From contig CM064866.1 in assembly GCA_032719365.1 (NCBI GenBank), forward strand, positions 76,736,916 through 76,800,915: a stretch of DNA of 64,000 nucleotides, read 5' to 3'. Shown here piece after piece: positions 12,339 through 23,900 of the stretch. The stretch's first letter is position 1. Every line of letters starts with the position of its first letter. The position numbers were made by a program, and so were the translations under genes. A model generated the notes under the pieces. That model was given only the letters and a program-made list of their open reading frames with translations. It ran no database searches and was not told the DNA's origin. Source of the DNA: Prinsepia uniflora. Its lineage: Eukaryota > Streptophyta > Magnoliopsida > Rosales > Rosaceae.

Positions 12339-13721
12339 ATGGCAAGTTCTAGCGGTTCACATTTCAAGGTGGAGCAGTTTGATGGAAAAGGAAATTTCAC
12401 TCTATGGCAAAGGAGGGTGAAGGACATCCTAGTTCAACACGGCCTTGCAAGACCGTTGAAAGGGAAGGATGCGAAGCCAGAGAAGACGTCAGATGAAGAT
12501 TGGGACGAGTTGGAGTCCAGGTGTGTCAGCACTATTAGGCTTTATATTGCTGACAATATTATAAATAATGTTAATGATGTAGATTCTGCACCTGAGCTTT
12601 GGGAGAAAATGGAGAAGTTTTATCTTGGGAAAGGCTTGCAAACGAAGCTGAATTTAAAGCGGGATCTCTACAAGCTCAAGATGGGAGAAGGTGCGAATCT
12701 CATGGAGCACATGAATGTGTTCAAGGGATTGATAAATCAACTATCAAGAGTTGAGGTTAAAATTGAGGAAGAAGATCAAGCCCTTTTACTTCTTACCTCG
12801 CTTCCCGATTCATATGAGAATATTGTTACTACAATTGTGTATGGTAAGGATACACTGAAGATGGAGGATGTAGAATCGACTCTCTTATCACATGAGAAGA
12901 GAAGGAAAGCCGATGATTCTCAAGGTTCCGTCTTCATTGCGCATGAACAGAATCGTAAGGGAAGGTCAACTGCGAGGGGATTTAGTGAGCATAGCAGGTC
13001 TAAATCCAGAGGCAGAGGAAAGGGCAAGCAATGCTACAAGTGCAAGGAGTGGGGACACATAAAGCCGGATTGTCCATTGATGAAAGAGAAGGACGATAAG
13101 GGCTCAGATTGCTCCTTGGCTGGTGTAGCGGAGATGTCTAGAGATTTTGGAGAACTTCTCACAGTCTCCAAAGGTAATTACATTTTTTCTCAAGATTATT
13201 GGATATTAGATAGTGGTTGTTCTCATCACATTTGCTCTAGGAGAGAATATTTTGATACGTTCCAGGAAGTCCAAGGATTTGTGACTTGGGGTGATGGCAC
13301 AAGACGTCGTGTCATGGGTACGGGAACGGTGAAGATCAAAATGTTCGATGGAGCAGTTCGAACATTGGGTGATGTGGTGTATGTCCCAAAGTTCCGGAGA
13401 AATCTAATATCCTTGAGCCAACTAGACTCCAAGAGCTGCAAGGTTTCATCAGCAGGGGGAGTTATGAAAGTGTCACGTGGCTGCATGGTCCTAATGAAGG
13501 GAGAAAAATGTAAAAGTATGTTCCGTCTGATAGGAAAAACTCAGACCTCGAAGGTTGTTGGGAAACAGGGTGCACAGGAGAACAGGTACCTGAATCGGGT
13601 CTCGTTTGCGGGCACAGCAGAGACGCTATCTACATGTTTCCAAGTTTCAGACGATGGTGAGAAGGATAATCCTGCTAAGGAAGAGGCAAAGTCGAGGTCC
13701 TTCTTCGGAGCCAACTGGTAA
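12339..13721 (+). CDS. Copia Gag with truncated protease region (460 aa)
   Basis: Open frame from ATG 12339 (MASSSGSHFKVEQFDG) to the stop at 13719-13721. The frame is open further upstream, but the family start is at 12339. Order: Gag capsid of the UBN2/Retrotran_gag type (WQRRVKDIL..., YLGKGLQTKLNLKRDLYKLK), a basic Arg/Ser-rich linker, a zinc knuckle CYKCKEWGHIKPDC at about residue 232 (CX2CX4HX4C), and the aspartic protease start WILDSGCSHHICSR at about residue 291 with its conserved core (GDVVYVPKFRRNLISLSQL). After about residue 400 the normal Gag-pre-integrase and integrase sequence is missing; an unrelated-looking acidic tail runs to the end. Gag is intact, so it may still assemble particles and travel with enzymes supplied in trans. 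Confidence 0.92.
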   Translation: MASSSGSHFKVEQFDGKGNFTLWQRRVKDILVQHGLARPLKGKDAKPEKTSDEDWDELESRCVSTIRLYIADNIINNVNDVDSAPELWEKMEKFYLGKGLQTKLNLKRDLYKLKMGEGANLMEHMNVFKGLINQLSRVEVKIEEEDQALLLLTSLPDSYENIVTTIVYGKDTLKMEDVESTLLSHEKRRKADDSQGSVFIAHEQNRKGRSTARGFSEHSRSKSRGRGKGKQCYKCKEWGHIKPDCPLMKEKDDKGSDCSLAGVAEMSRDFGELLTVSKGNYIFSQDYWILDSGCSHHICSRREYFDTFQEVQGFVTWGDGTRRRVMGTGTVKIKMFDGAVRTLGDVVYVPKFRRNLISLSQLDSKSCKVSSAGGVMKVSRGCMVLMKGEKCKSMFRLIGKTQTSKVVGKQGAQENRYLNRVSFAGTAETLSTCFQVSDDGEKDNPAKEEAKSRSFFGANW

Positions 13722-13933
13722 TTGTTGACTCGGAGCAGCTGCACATAGCATTGGCCATTTTGAATCAGGGGGAGCTAGGATCGTATGCAACTGATTCGGG
13801 GTATGTGTAGTTGGTACAAGAATAAGGCCAATGGAATGCTTGTGGGTATATCAAGCGGTATCTCAATTTGAGATGAACTTTAGGGATTGAAGTGGTGATG
13901 CAACATTATCCACCTAAGTCGGCAGGGGGAGAT
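13722..13933 (+). other. Non-coding 3' internal part of copia element with polypurine tract
   Basis: No frame is open. CAGGGGGAGAT (13923-13933) lies directly before the 3' LTR and serves as the polypurine tract. This stretch replaces the pol genes of a full element. Confidence 0.85.
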
Positions 13934-14614
13934 TGTTGAGTTAATGCCTTGTTAGTGGATTATTAATGCATTGAATTTGATTATGTATTGGGAATAAATA
14001 CATGGTGTTGTTCATTCAACCTTGTAGGAAAAGATTGATGTGGAAGCTTCATGAAGAAGGGCATTAATTGAAGAAGGTGCATGAATGGACTTCAATGAAG
14101 GATGTTGAAATGTGAGGAAATTGTCCCACATTGGAAAAGCACAAATACAACTTGTGCCTTAAGCACTATATAAGGTGGAGAGGTTGGTCACATTTCAACA
14201 TCAAAGAGAACACCTCACAAGTGAGTGAGTGCTTCAAGAGTGTGTATAGCTCTTGGGCTAGAGTGATCTTCTTGAGCACTTCAAGAGTGTGTATAGCTCT
14301 TGGAGTAGAGTGATCTTCTCGGTTAAGAGAAGGTGAAAGAGTGTGTATAGCTCTTTGGGGTAGAGTGATTTTCTCGGGTTGAGAGAGGGTGTACAAGGGG
14401 TATCCTATTGGATACAAGGGCTCGAGTTGGGTATAAACTTGAGTAGTGTAATCTTGTATTTTGTATTCTCTCATAGTGAAGGAGAAAACTCTCCGAGGAC
14501 GTAGGCAAGTTAATTGGCCGAACCTCGTTAAATCTTTTGTGTTCTTGGTTTCTTTATTTTCTTTTTTCATCTTTATTGTTAGCACTTGCGTGGTGGAGGA
14601 TTAATTTCCTAACA
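13934..14614 (+). repeat. 3' LTR of the copia element
   Basis: 681 bp, same length as the 5' LTR, with a single difference noticed (T at 13950). It ends CCTAACA, followed by the TATGT duplication and then the rest of the host intron. Confidence 0.95.
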
Positions 14615-14934
14615 TATGTAACCTAAAAAACTTAGTTGCAAATTTTGACAAATTTTGCTTTATAGTTTCTCCTGGTTGATTATGAATCATCTAGGTCATT
14701 TTCATTGTCACTGCATAATCATCTAGGTCATTTTCATTGTCACTGCATAGGTTTTTAGTGCAACTCTGATTAACAATCTAATTGATATTATTAGAGGATT
14801 ACTTCATTCCCCGGCTGCCTATTGTGGAGAAAAGAATCGCTCAAGGTGGGGTCCGCTTGGCTGCTATCCTCAATCGTGTCTTCTCTTCCGGTCAACAAAC
14901 AGAAGCTGTTGAGGATGAAACATCACATTCATGA

Positions 14935-15290
14935 TTCACCAACCTAACTAGAATGCCAATAGAACCAAAGGTGGCTGTAGCTAGAATCCTAGCCTATATA
15001 TTATTTCTCCTCGGTAGAAATTGGTTAATCATTTGTCTTGATAAATTGTTGTTTCACTCCATTACTAATCTACAGGTGATGTATAAATTTTATAGTGTAA
15101 CAATACATCACGGGATATGTTGATGTGGCATTATAAATTCTTAATATGAAATTTCTTTTGTCACTAAGGTTCTTAAACCTCTTAGTTATATCATAAAAAT
15201 TAAAAATTTAAAAGAATGCCATAAAGGAACAAAAAGAATTTTTCCCAAGGACTTTCTTAAATCCCTTCTTGTTCTGATTGCGAATCTAAC
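14935..15290. other. 3' flank of the second nuclease gene
   Basis: AT-rich; probably the 3' UTR followed by spacer. No feature seen. Confidence 0.5.
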
Positions 15291-15697
15291 CTCTTTTTTT
15301 TTTTTTTTTTATAAATCAAAATTGTATTAAAGAACAAACCTTAAAAGAACTCACATGAGGCTACAACAAAAGACCAACAAAGCTAGAAACAACAACCCAA
15401 AAAGGGTAGTAACAAAAAGCCGAGCAATCAAAGAATAAATGGGCATGGGACTCAGGTTCTTCCTCATATAATGGGCATAGATCATTAGGAAGGTCAGCAA
15501 AACGAGCAATGCGATCCAAAGTACTAAGCCAATCCCTAATGGCAATCCACAAGATGAAGGAGGTTCTAGGGATAGTGGTTGGGGACCAAACAATAAGCGA
15601 CCAAGAGACCTCAACCTCACCACCACTAAGCTTCTTCCAAAGAGAGCTAGAAGAGAACTTACCATTAGGGGAGAGGGTCCAAAAATACCTATCATCA
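15291..15697 (-). mobile_element. LINE 3'-end fragment (reverse transcriptase zinc-binding domain)
   Basis: On the minus strand one frame reads DDRYFWTLSPNGKFSSSSLW and then WIAIRDWLSTLDRIARF, CPLYEEEPESHAHLFFDC. This is the zf-RVT domain found after the reverse transcriptase of plant LINEs. A run of about 17 T at about 15295-15312 on the plus strand is the element's poly(A) tail. The 5' part is missing, as is usual for LINE insertions. The domain is close to intact but isolated. Confidence 0.8.
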
Positions 15698-15761
15698 CAA
15701 TAAAAATATACAAGATGAATAAGTTTTATACTTCACAATAAAAATATACAAGATGATTAAG
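15696..15761. repeat. Short tandem repeat, two copies, period 38 bp
   Basis: CACAATAAAAATATACAAGA followed by TGAWTAAG occurs at 15696 and again at 15734, at the 5' edge of the LINE fragment. Confidence 0.75.
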
Positions 15762-17951
15762 TGAAGAAGATAAATTTTGAATAAGAACAATAATTCAAAA
15801 AGACAAATTTCACATCCAACTTATCCGCAAAATTCACACTCCATCTATTTGACCAATTGTCTAGTTGCTTCCTGACCCAAATCAACTCATTTTATTTACT
15901 TTGGTTTTCTCCAAGATCTCAAATTGTTTTCATGTTTTAAATATGTAATCAAACTCATATAAACTTCCTCCTTTCAAATATATAAAACTTGTACAATTTC
16001 TCTCAACATTTGAAAAAAAAAAACATAGGCTAACATTCAAAATCGTAAACTACACTGTGAGCACATGATTTAAAAGGATAATTTTCACGTCAATAATCAT
16101 AGTCATGATATAAGAATGATAAATAAGTTCACTTATTTTACATGTACGCCTAATTCAATCTACTATATTAATCTTTATATATTAATTGTAGAGCGCTGAT
16201 ATCACATGACATACTCATTTAATGTTATGAATTCCAATTAAACAATTAAAAATACATTTTCTCTTCCCTTTTAAGTTTATAATTTTGAACATTCTAATGA
16301 TAAAAGAATGTTCTCAATCTTTGACAACTATAAATAAACATTGCTGAAGCAAAAATCTCTTTCTCTTCCTATTATCATAACTTAGGCCCATATTGAGTCA
16401 TATTTTGGGCCTTGGGAGCTATTGCAGGCCCACATAAATTAAAAAGGAAAGAAAAACTTAAAGGGCGGCCCCGAAATCGTGGGAGAATTGGAATGACTTT
16501 CCAATTTTCCCACCCACCCCTAAAACTTTTCTGACCGTCAAATCTTGTCATTGCTTTTTATATCAGAAATCTTGTCATTGCTAGGGTTTGGGGTTGTAGG
16601 CAGCTACCAATGAGTTCTCACGTTATTACATACTTCTGGGAGAACCGTCGGGTCGGTTTAGGGGAGTGGGACCCACTGAAAAACGTCTACTTGTCAAACA
16701 TTGACCGAAACGACACCGGACAGTGGTGTAATCGTTCGTCGTATTAAGGGCCAAACCAGCAGTGTATCACACAGTAGCATTCTCTCCTTCCTCTTTCTCT
16801 CCTTCCTCCTTCCTCTGTAGATTATTTAGCCTTTTCAACAATGCTCGTGTCTGCCTCCTTCTTTGAACTTTGAAGCCCGCAGTTTGTATTGTCCACTGTT
16901 TTAACATCTGCAATTTTATTATAATAATATTTGCCTCTCAAATCTCAGAAACGTACCTTTCCTTGCGCCCCAAGTCGGCGCCTTTCAACTACCTCCGGCC
17001 TCCATTTTCGCATTCCACATTTTTAATAAGATCAGTATTTAAGATCTGGTGGCCAACCCTCGATTTATAGAAGCAGACATGGAAACCCTTTCTCCTTTGT
17101 GTTAAGAACCTGCTCCAAGAATCTTGGATTCGTCGCTCCAAAGCTACTGTAAATGTTCTTCAACTTTCTCCTTCGTGAAGATCGTGTTTTCTCTGTTTCG
17201 TTTCTGTGGTTTTTGATTATCTGCATGTTAAAATGCTGATGGGTTACTTATTATTGTTTGAGTTTGATTATTGAACTTGAAAGTTTTAATCTTTTTCTGA
17301 ATTCTTGTAATCAAAGCAGAGATGTTCTGTTGAAATAGTTTTCTTGCTTGTTACCATCCAATTTATTCATCTAAATTGATAAATTGCAGAAAATTTATCA
17401 TAAATCTGGAGGTTGGAATTGTCATTGTCTTCAAATAATTTTGTTTGGACTGAAAAGACCAAAGAGTGACGACCTGGGTTGGATGTCTAGTTGCTTATTA
17501 TTTGTTAATGTGTCTGTAGCCAACGCATAAAAAAGGCTATCATTTCTTATGTTCTTGGCTCCTAAGTTTACATAGAGCTTTCTCTTTGTTTCTGCCATCA
17601 GCGATCTCCAAATCTGAGCTGGTTTTTGTTTTCTAGTCAAGAAGTATCTTGGACACCATCGTTGTCAAATGCTAGTAATCTTACTTTGCTTTGATTGGAG
17701 TGTAGCTCTAATTGTCCTGCCTATTGTCATCTCACCCCTGCACCTCTTTGGAGTGTCACTCAGCTACCTGTAATGTCTCCTACTTTCAAATACAACTTCA
17801 ACAAGTGCTGCAATTTTCATAAATATCTCACTCCTTCAAGCTTCATTGGTTCAATTTTAACAGGTTGAACTTGAACAAGCACCAATTTGGTTCTCTTTAG
17901 AAGATTCAAAGAGTACTCGTCAGTCTTGATTAAGTAATCGGTACTCCTACA
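15762..17951. promoter_or_regulatory. Upstream region and probable 5' UTR of the NDA gene
   Basis: AT-rich to about 16380, then more GC-rich promoter-like sequence. A CT-rich tract (about 16781-16820) is typical of a plant transcription start or leader. The distance to the ATG (17952) suggests a 5' UTR intron, probably ending near an acceptor TTTTAACAG at about 17864, but exact ends cannot be fixed. Short ORFs here lack family features. Confidence 0.4.
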
Positions 17952-20359
17952 ATGGCATTTGAAAGGATTGCCAGGACTGGAAGAAATGGCTTCAGATGGT
18001 CATCATCAGGAGCATCTGTGCGTGCAGGTGAGAAGGATATATTCTGTGAGGGAGCATCCACACGGAAATTTTGTTCCTTACCTTCACTTGAAAGCGGCAC
18101 AAGAAATAGAAACCTTTTGTACCTCTCCAGCATCTCAAAGGTGAATCACATTAGTGTCTGGAGTAGGGGAATAAGTGTGACTCCAAATCGTCAACTCCCT
18201 TCTGCTGAAAGGCTTGTTGAGGAATCTGATTCGGAGTATAGCAACCCTAAGTATCCGGGACTAGAAGCTACCAGGCCAGGAGAAAAGCCAAGAGTGGTTG
18301 TTCTTGGTACTGGCTGGGCTGCTTGTCGATTCCTTAGGGGACTTGACACCAAGGTTTATGATGTTGTTTGTATATCGCCGAGGAACCACATGGTCTTCAC
18401 TCCTCTGCTTGCTTCAACATGTGTTGGTACCCTGGAATTCCGTTCAGTAGCTGAACCTGTTAGTCGTATACAATCTGCATTGGCAACAGATCCCAATTCA
18501 TACTTTTATATGGCTTCCTGTCTTGGCCTTGACACAGACAGACATGAGGTAAGTCAATCCTCTCTAAGAATTTATCTTTAGACAATGTACATATCAACTT
18601 TTTATGTCTACGGTTTGCAATATAATAGCATGTAAAAATATTGTCGGGGCAGCTAAGTTAACCAGGCATCGATCTTGAATTCATAGGAACAGAAAAGTTA
18701 ATTGTCTTCACTGATGTAGGTTTATTGCGAGACAGACAGCAATGGTGGTTTATCTGATGAACCGTACAGGTTCAAAGTTGCCTATGACAAGCTTGTCATA
18801 GCTGCTGGAGCTGAACCCCTGACATTTGGTATCAAGGGTGTGAAGGAACATGCATTTTTCCTTCGTGAAGTGAATCATGCCCAGGAGATCAGGAAGAAGC
18901 TTCTCTTGAACTTGATGCTCTCTGAAAATCCAGGTAGTTGTTATATATGTCCCTTAAAGATGGATATTTGAAGGCATTGTTTTGCTTTCTCAAGGACTAA
19001 TTGAAGAAATTAGCCAAGAATTGGTTTCATCATACATCCTATACATGCTTTTCCATTTACAGGCATATCAGAGGAAGAAAGGAAGCGCCTCCTACATTGT
19101 GTTGTTATTGGAGGTGGCCCCACAGGAGTGGAGTTCAGCGGCGAATTGAGCGATTTCATCTTGAAAGATGTCCGTGAACGGTATACACATGTTAAGGATG
19201 ACATCAAAGTCACTCTCATTGAGGTACTCTTAAGTAATTCTGTCTATATTCATTCATTGAAAGATTTGTGCAGAGAAACTATGAATTCATTTAATTCTTT
19301 TTTTCTCTGTTTTGACAGGCAAATGAGATTTTGTCATCCTTTGATGTTGGGTTAAGGCAATATGCAACAAATCATTTAACCAAGGTAAGTCAACCTGATT
19401 TCAAACATTCTAAAGGGCTATTAGGACTTGAGACTTATTTCAGATGTGAACTTTTTTGGATCAGTGTGGTGTTCGCCTTATGCGAGGTGTTGTGAAAGAA
19501 GTGCACGCCAAAAAGATAGTTCTCAATGATGGCACTGATGTCCCATATGGCCTTTTGGTCTGGTCTACCGGCGTTGGTCCCTCAGAGTTTGTTAAGTCAC
19601 TCGATCTTCCCAAGTCCCTCGGTGGAAGGTATATCATATATGCACCTACATTTCTTTACTCTCTATTCTTCCTTTTGTCTCAACCATCTAAAATGCGCTC
19701 TATTGACTGAGACAGGATTGGCATTGATGGGTGGATGCGGGTTCCTTCCGTGGAAGATGTGTTTGCGCTTGGAGATTGTGCTGGTTTTCTTGAGCAGACA
19801 GGGAGGCCCGTGCTTCCCGCTTTAGCCCAGGTTATAATCATTTTGTACTCTAGAAGTGACACAACCCTAAATTATCGTACTGTGGATCTGTTATCCTAGA
19901 TTTTTGAATTTACCTGTTTCACTTTTGTTTCAAATAGGTGGCAGAAAGGCAGGGAAAGTTTCTGGTGGAGTTGTTTAACAAGATCGGGGTTCAGAACGCT
20001 GGCAAGGCGTTGAGCGCGAAAGACATCTCTCTAGGAGATCCTTTTGTCTACAGACATCTTGGAAGCATGGCAACAGTTGGAGCCTACAAGGCTTTGGTCG
20101 ATTTAAGACAGTCTAAGGTACATGTTCTTCCCCTTAATCATTCTTCAGTACATTGTGCTTACAAAGAAAGCAATTTTCTTAACCTCTTGGGCAAATTCGG
20201 CAGGATGGAAAAGGGTTGTCCCATGCTGGATTTGTTAGCTGGTTGATTTGGAGATCAGCTTATCTTACTCGTGTTGTGAGTTGGAGGAACAGGTTCTATG
20301 TTGCAGTGAACTGGGCTACTACTCTTGTCTTCGGAAGGGACAACTCAAGAATAGGTTGA
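17952..20359 (+). CDS. NDA: Internal alternative NAD(P)H-ubiquinone oxidoreductase (type II, NDA-type), mitochondrial
   Basis: Rotenone-insensitive single-subunit flavoprotein on the matrix face of the inner mitochondrial membrane; passes electrons from NAD(P)H to ubiquinone without pumping protons. Eight coding exons: 17952-18548, 18720-18933, 19063-19223, 19319-19384, 19465-19628, 19716-19830, 19938-20117, 20204-20359; phases agree, giving 550 residues. A long Arg/Ser-rich N-terminus fits a mitochondrial presequence. Two dinucleotide folds are visible: VVVLGTGWAACRFLRGL near residue 117 (FAD) and VVIGGGPTGVEFSGEL near 285 (NAD(P)H). The FAD-closing motif DVFALGDCAG lies near 419. The C-terminus WATTLVFGRDNSRIG is the membrane-anchoring end. 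No EF-hand insert is present, which separates it from the external NDB type. It is about 40 residues longer than I expect for this family, all at the N-terminus. Confidence 0.93.
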
Positions 20360-20799
20360 TACTTGGTACAATGTCACACAAACGGCTTTGTCATATTGCT
20401 CTTACATTATGTATTTATGATTAAGGGTTCAGTATCTGTGCGTTTCTAAATTTGATCTCTCAATATGTTGACCTGGTTGGAATTTTTGGTTCAATTTAAA
20501 GATCTGAGCTTTTGTTGTCTGAAATTATTGCCTCCGTGATATTAAAGACAGTCTGGTTGAAATTGAGACAAAATATCAAGTCTTTTGCAGTAAATGTACT
20601 CGAAAGATAATAAAAGAGTAACATTAAAATCTGCAAACTACAAATTTGTACAGCGTTTTGTTGCAATTGCAAGAACAAACAAGACAAGATCTCAAACTTG
20701 GCACCCCGTTTCTCTCTCTCTCACTCACTCATCAAAATTAACTTTTTACCAAAATCTTAACTTTACCAAAAACTACTGAATTGATGAGAAAATGATGAG
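20360..20799. other. Convergent spacer between NDA and the first microprotein gene
   Basis: 3' flanks of two genes that face each other. A short CT/CA microsatellite lies at about 20709-20730. No other feature. Confidence 0.5.
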
Positions 20800-20970
20800 C
20801 TAAGAGTATTGATGATGAGCTTCAACGCCGCGGCGGCTGGTGGCGGAGAAAATGGAAGAGAAAGAGTGAAGCAGAACCCCAGCAATCGCCACCTTCACCT
20901 GACCCCTCTTTGGGATCAGACGGCCGGAGAAATTCCCACCGTTGATCATAGCACTCCTTGCACCCTCCAT
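20800..20970 (-). CDS. 56-residue basic microprotein with PIPKRGQVK-type motif, copy 1
   Basis: Minus-strand ORF from ATG (20970-20968) to TAG (20802-20800). It starts MEGARSAMINGG, has the core GRLIPKRGQVK at residues 16-26, then a hydrophobic stretch (VAIAGVLLHSFSSIF) and a basic tail. A second gene at 27154-27324 encodes a protein of exactly the same length with the same layout, which supports this as a real gene and not chance. A TATA box on the minus strand (CTATATATACC, about 21131-21141) lies about 165 bp upstream of the ATG. I recognise the pattern as a plant small-protein type but cannot name a function. The hydrophobic stretch might be a short membrane segment. Confidence 0.7.
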   Translation of the reverse strand: MEGARSAMINGGNFSGRLIPKRGQVKVAIAGVLLHSFSSIFSATSRRGVEAHHQYS

Positions 20971-23900
20971 CTTTTCTTTTCTTCTGACTATCTTTAGGAT
21001 TTTGGATCAAAAACAGAAAGGGGCAGTCTTTCCTCTTGAGATCAAGAGAGAAGAAAATGGCTCTTCAATCCTCAAAGTTTGGAGCTTTTGAGCTGTGAGT
21101 TTGTTTCGTGATTTGGGTTCTCTCCCTTGTGGTATATATAGTGCCGAGGACCTCTTTTGTTTGAATGTTTTGTACTACAATTTTATTTTGTTTTTGCCGG
21201 TAGAATTTGACTATAAAATTAAGTTTGGCAAAGACAATCTTGACCTTCGTACTGTCGCGTTCACATTCACTGCTGGCTCGTTTCCTATTTTAAAAGCTTT
21301 TTGCTCCTTGAATTCACAACCCAAAGAAAGCTTATCTTCACGACGACTTGACCATGAAAATTGACAATATTCTGAGAGGATAATATCGAATCAAGTTATG
21401 TGTATGTTCCTATCGTCTGTATCATCCCTTTTAAATTACACCATTATTATTGATTTTTTATTATAATTAAGTATGCATTGAAATAAGCAAATGAGTCTTT
21501 CAGAAAAGCAAAAATAATGAATTGTTATGATTTTAACACTAATTTGTCTTTGTATACAATAAAAAAAAATTATAATCATGTTATTTAGAAAATTATGTTT
21601 TTGAATAATTTATAGATAAAAAGGAATTACATGAAATTGAACGGGATTATTGTCGTATAAATATTTATAATTTTTTAAAAAAATATTATCATACAAATAG
21701 CATATTCGAATATACGAATTTTATACGGATTTCAAAACAAGACTCACAACTACTGACTTATGATAGTGAAATAATAAGAAACGTTCGCATAAACATCACG
21801 TGGCCATTCGGCTTTCAACATGAAACCTTGAAATTTAAAAGTTATTCATTGACTTGAAAAACCAATGCCCCCCCACCTACCCACGCCATCTTTTGTCTGT
21901 AGCTCTTTTTTTAATCTGAAGAGCCCAACGTATGGGCCCAGAAGGAAGAGGGCCTGAACCAGATTTCAATTCTAAGGGGCCCATGGGTCCCATACCACCT
22001 AACTCCAGACCTTTTTCTTTAGGCCCACCCAACATAATGTCTCCTTAACCAAATAGTAACATTAACATTTAATTAGCCACTTAATTATTTAATTAGTTTC
22101 AAGTACAATTATAGAGCAAATACCAATATGCCATCCACTGAATCTGATTGTGTAATTGCACCTTTGATTCATTGCATTTGAGTTCTCAGCTAATCTTACT
22201 TAATTAAACCCACTACCACTAGGCATTAGACACAAATATATTATTAATCATGTCAGATTCTGTTTTAAAAAAATAGATTAGGATCAGTTCATCTGGATTA
22301 AGAACAAAACGAAGGCTGCAAATTCAACCTTTTATTTTTTAATTAACTGCCTGCAATAATACGATTGAGAGGATATTTTGATGGGCATACATACATATTT
22401 TTGAAATCCCGTATTCGCCTAAGCACCACCATAGACATTGTTAACCAAATAATTGTTTCACAAAATACAATGCTCGAACAAAATTAATTATATATGAATG
22501 ATGATCATATTTAAAACATATCATACGCTTAATTTTAATATCACACAACTAATTACTTTCACGTTTTATTTAATGATAATTTGATCGAGCAATAGCGATC
22601 CTTTATATATGGATGGTAGTAGTGTCAATATATCACGATAGATTGAAATATCTGTGATAGAGAGGTGATAACAATAGTAATAAACAGTGATAACAGTGCA
22701 AGTGGCTGATTTATTTTTTTATTTTTTATTTTTAGTTTATTTTGCGCAAATAAATCCAGCGACTTTTATTTCAGGTTAGTTGTGTTAGGTTTTCCCTTTT
22801 GATGGGTTACAAATTTTAGTTGTTCGGATAAGAATGGCATTAACGATGTTTAGTGGATTCATGTTAAAATCCTTTGTAAGTGAGTCTAATTCAGTTGGTT
22901 CTTGTGTTGACTTATAGATAATTGATCTCAAATTTGAACTTCGATGACATATTATATGGACAATTTCCAAAAAAAAAAAATTCCCTCCCCTATAATAAAA
23001 AAAAATTAAAATCTTTTTATGCATTATTCCTTGTAAATTATTTTTTAATCACTTAAGTTATTTACTCATATTTATTATCAAATTATTACAATTTAATTTA
23101 TCTTTATTTTATATATTTATTCTAATATACTTATTCTATCAATAAAATTTTATAATAAAAAAAAACTAATTAGAGCCAAATCAACCTTCGCAATAGTGAG
23201 TCTTCAGTCAAAGGCTAACTTGTTGGCTCATTGTTTTGTTGTTGGCGACATTGAGCTTGCCAGCTGGTGAGAGTTATTATTATTTTTTGTTTAAATAAAC
23301 AAATATAGCCACCAAATCGTCATACATGATACATAGTTTTAAATGGAAACCCAACAAAATAAACAACCGGCAAATATGAACACGACAGCAAATAGTAATC
23401 ATAATTAAATCTGGATTAAAGTCTAAAGCAGTAATGTTTAAGTTAATTAATACGAAGTTATACTACGAATAATATCCTTGTAGTTCACGTCCACAAGCAT
23501 CACATGACCATTTTGCTCCCACTCGAAAAACGAAAAGTCACCAAAAATCCTCTTTCTTCTTACCAAATCCAATTAATTAATGTGTTTGGGAAAGAAAAAT
23601 ATTAATTAGTGGGTGTTAAGTGGGTCTCCTCGTCCAGGACTCATCTCTAATTCTCTTCTTATCTCTAATTCTCTTATTAAGATGGACAAAATCAAATAGC
23701 TTTCATTAACAAGATCTTGCAATCTCATAACCTTTTTTAATAAATAAAAAATAGAAATAGGCAAACACCATTTTACATTATCAAACTAACATGAATTACG
23801 AAGTAAAAATAAATTTGGTCGTAAATATGACCAATTCTCTATTTCCTTTAAAATAATTTGGGCATATTTTAATTTTGTGAGATTTAAAAATGATCATATT

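Larger units (their letters stand above)
11611..14619 (+). mobile_element. Young non-autonomous Ty1/copia LTR element (gag-protease only)
   Basis: Complete insertion flanked by a 5-bp target duplication TATGT (11611-11615 and 14615-14619). Two 681-bp LTRs (11616-12296, 13934-14614) begin TGTTGAG and end CCTAACA. I found one difference between them (C at 11632, T at 13950). The internal region has a tRNA-iMet primer-binding site, a gag-protease ORF and a polypurine tract, but no integrase, reverse transcriptase or RNase H. At about 3.0 kb it is far shorter than a full copia element. Movement must have used enzymes from another element. The near identity of the LTRs means a recent insertion. 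Confidence 0.95.
9832..14934 (+). pseudogene. S1/P1-type endonuclease, second tandem copy (BFN1/ENDO1-like), frameshifted and carrying a retrotransposon
   Basis: Nine exons: 9832-9966, 10145-10325, 10407-10512, 10630-10685, 10782-10865, 11014-11109, 11211-11275, 11536-11609, 14795-14934. The protein is a BFN1-like nuclease: signal peptide, then WSKEGHIMTCRIAQ, WPDQIRHWY, HFIDTP, SHFMGDIHQPMHVGF, LHHVWD. Exon 3 is 106 bp, while the cognate exon of the first copy is 108 bp. The reading frame breaks at about 10438-10445, where a GTGTGT run is one GT unit short, so everything after LKDVC would be mistranslated and soon stop. All other exons keep open, conserved frames, so the break is recent or is a sequence error. 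A copia element of 3.0 kb fills most of the last intron but leaves the 5' splice site intact. If the frame were whole the product would have about 312 residues. Confidence 0.82.
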
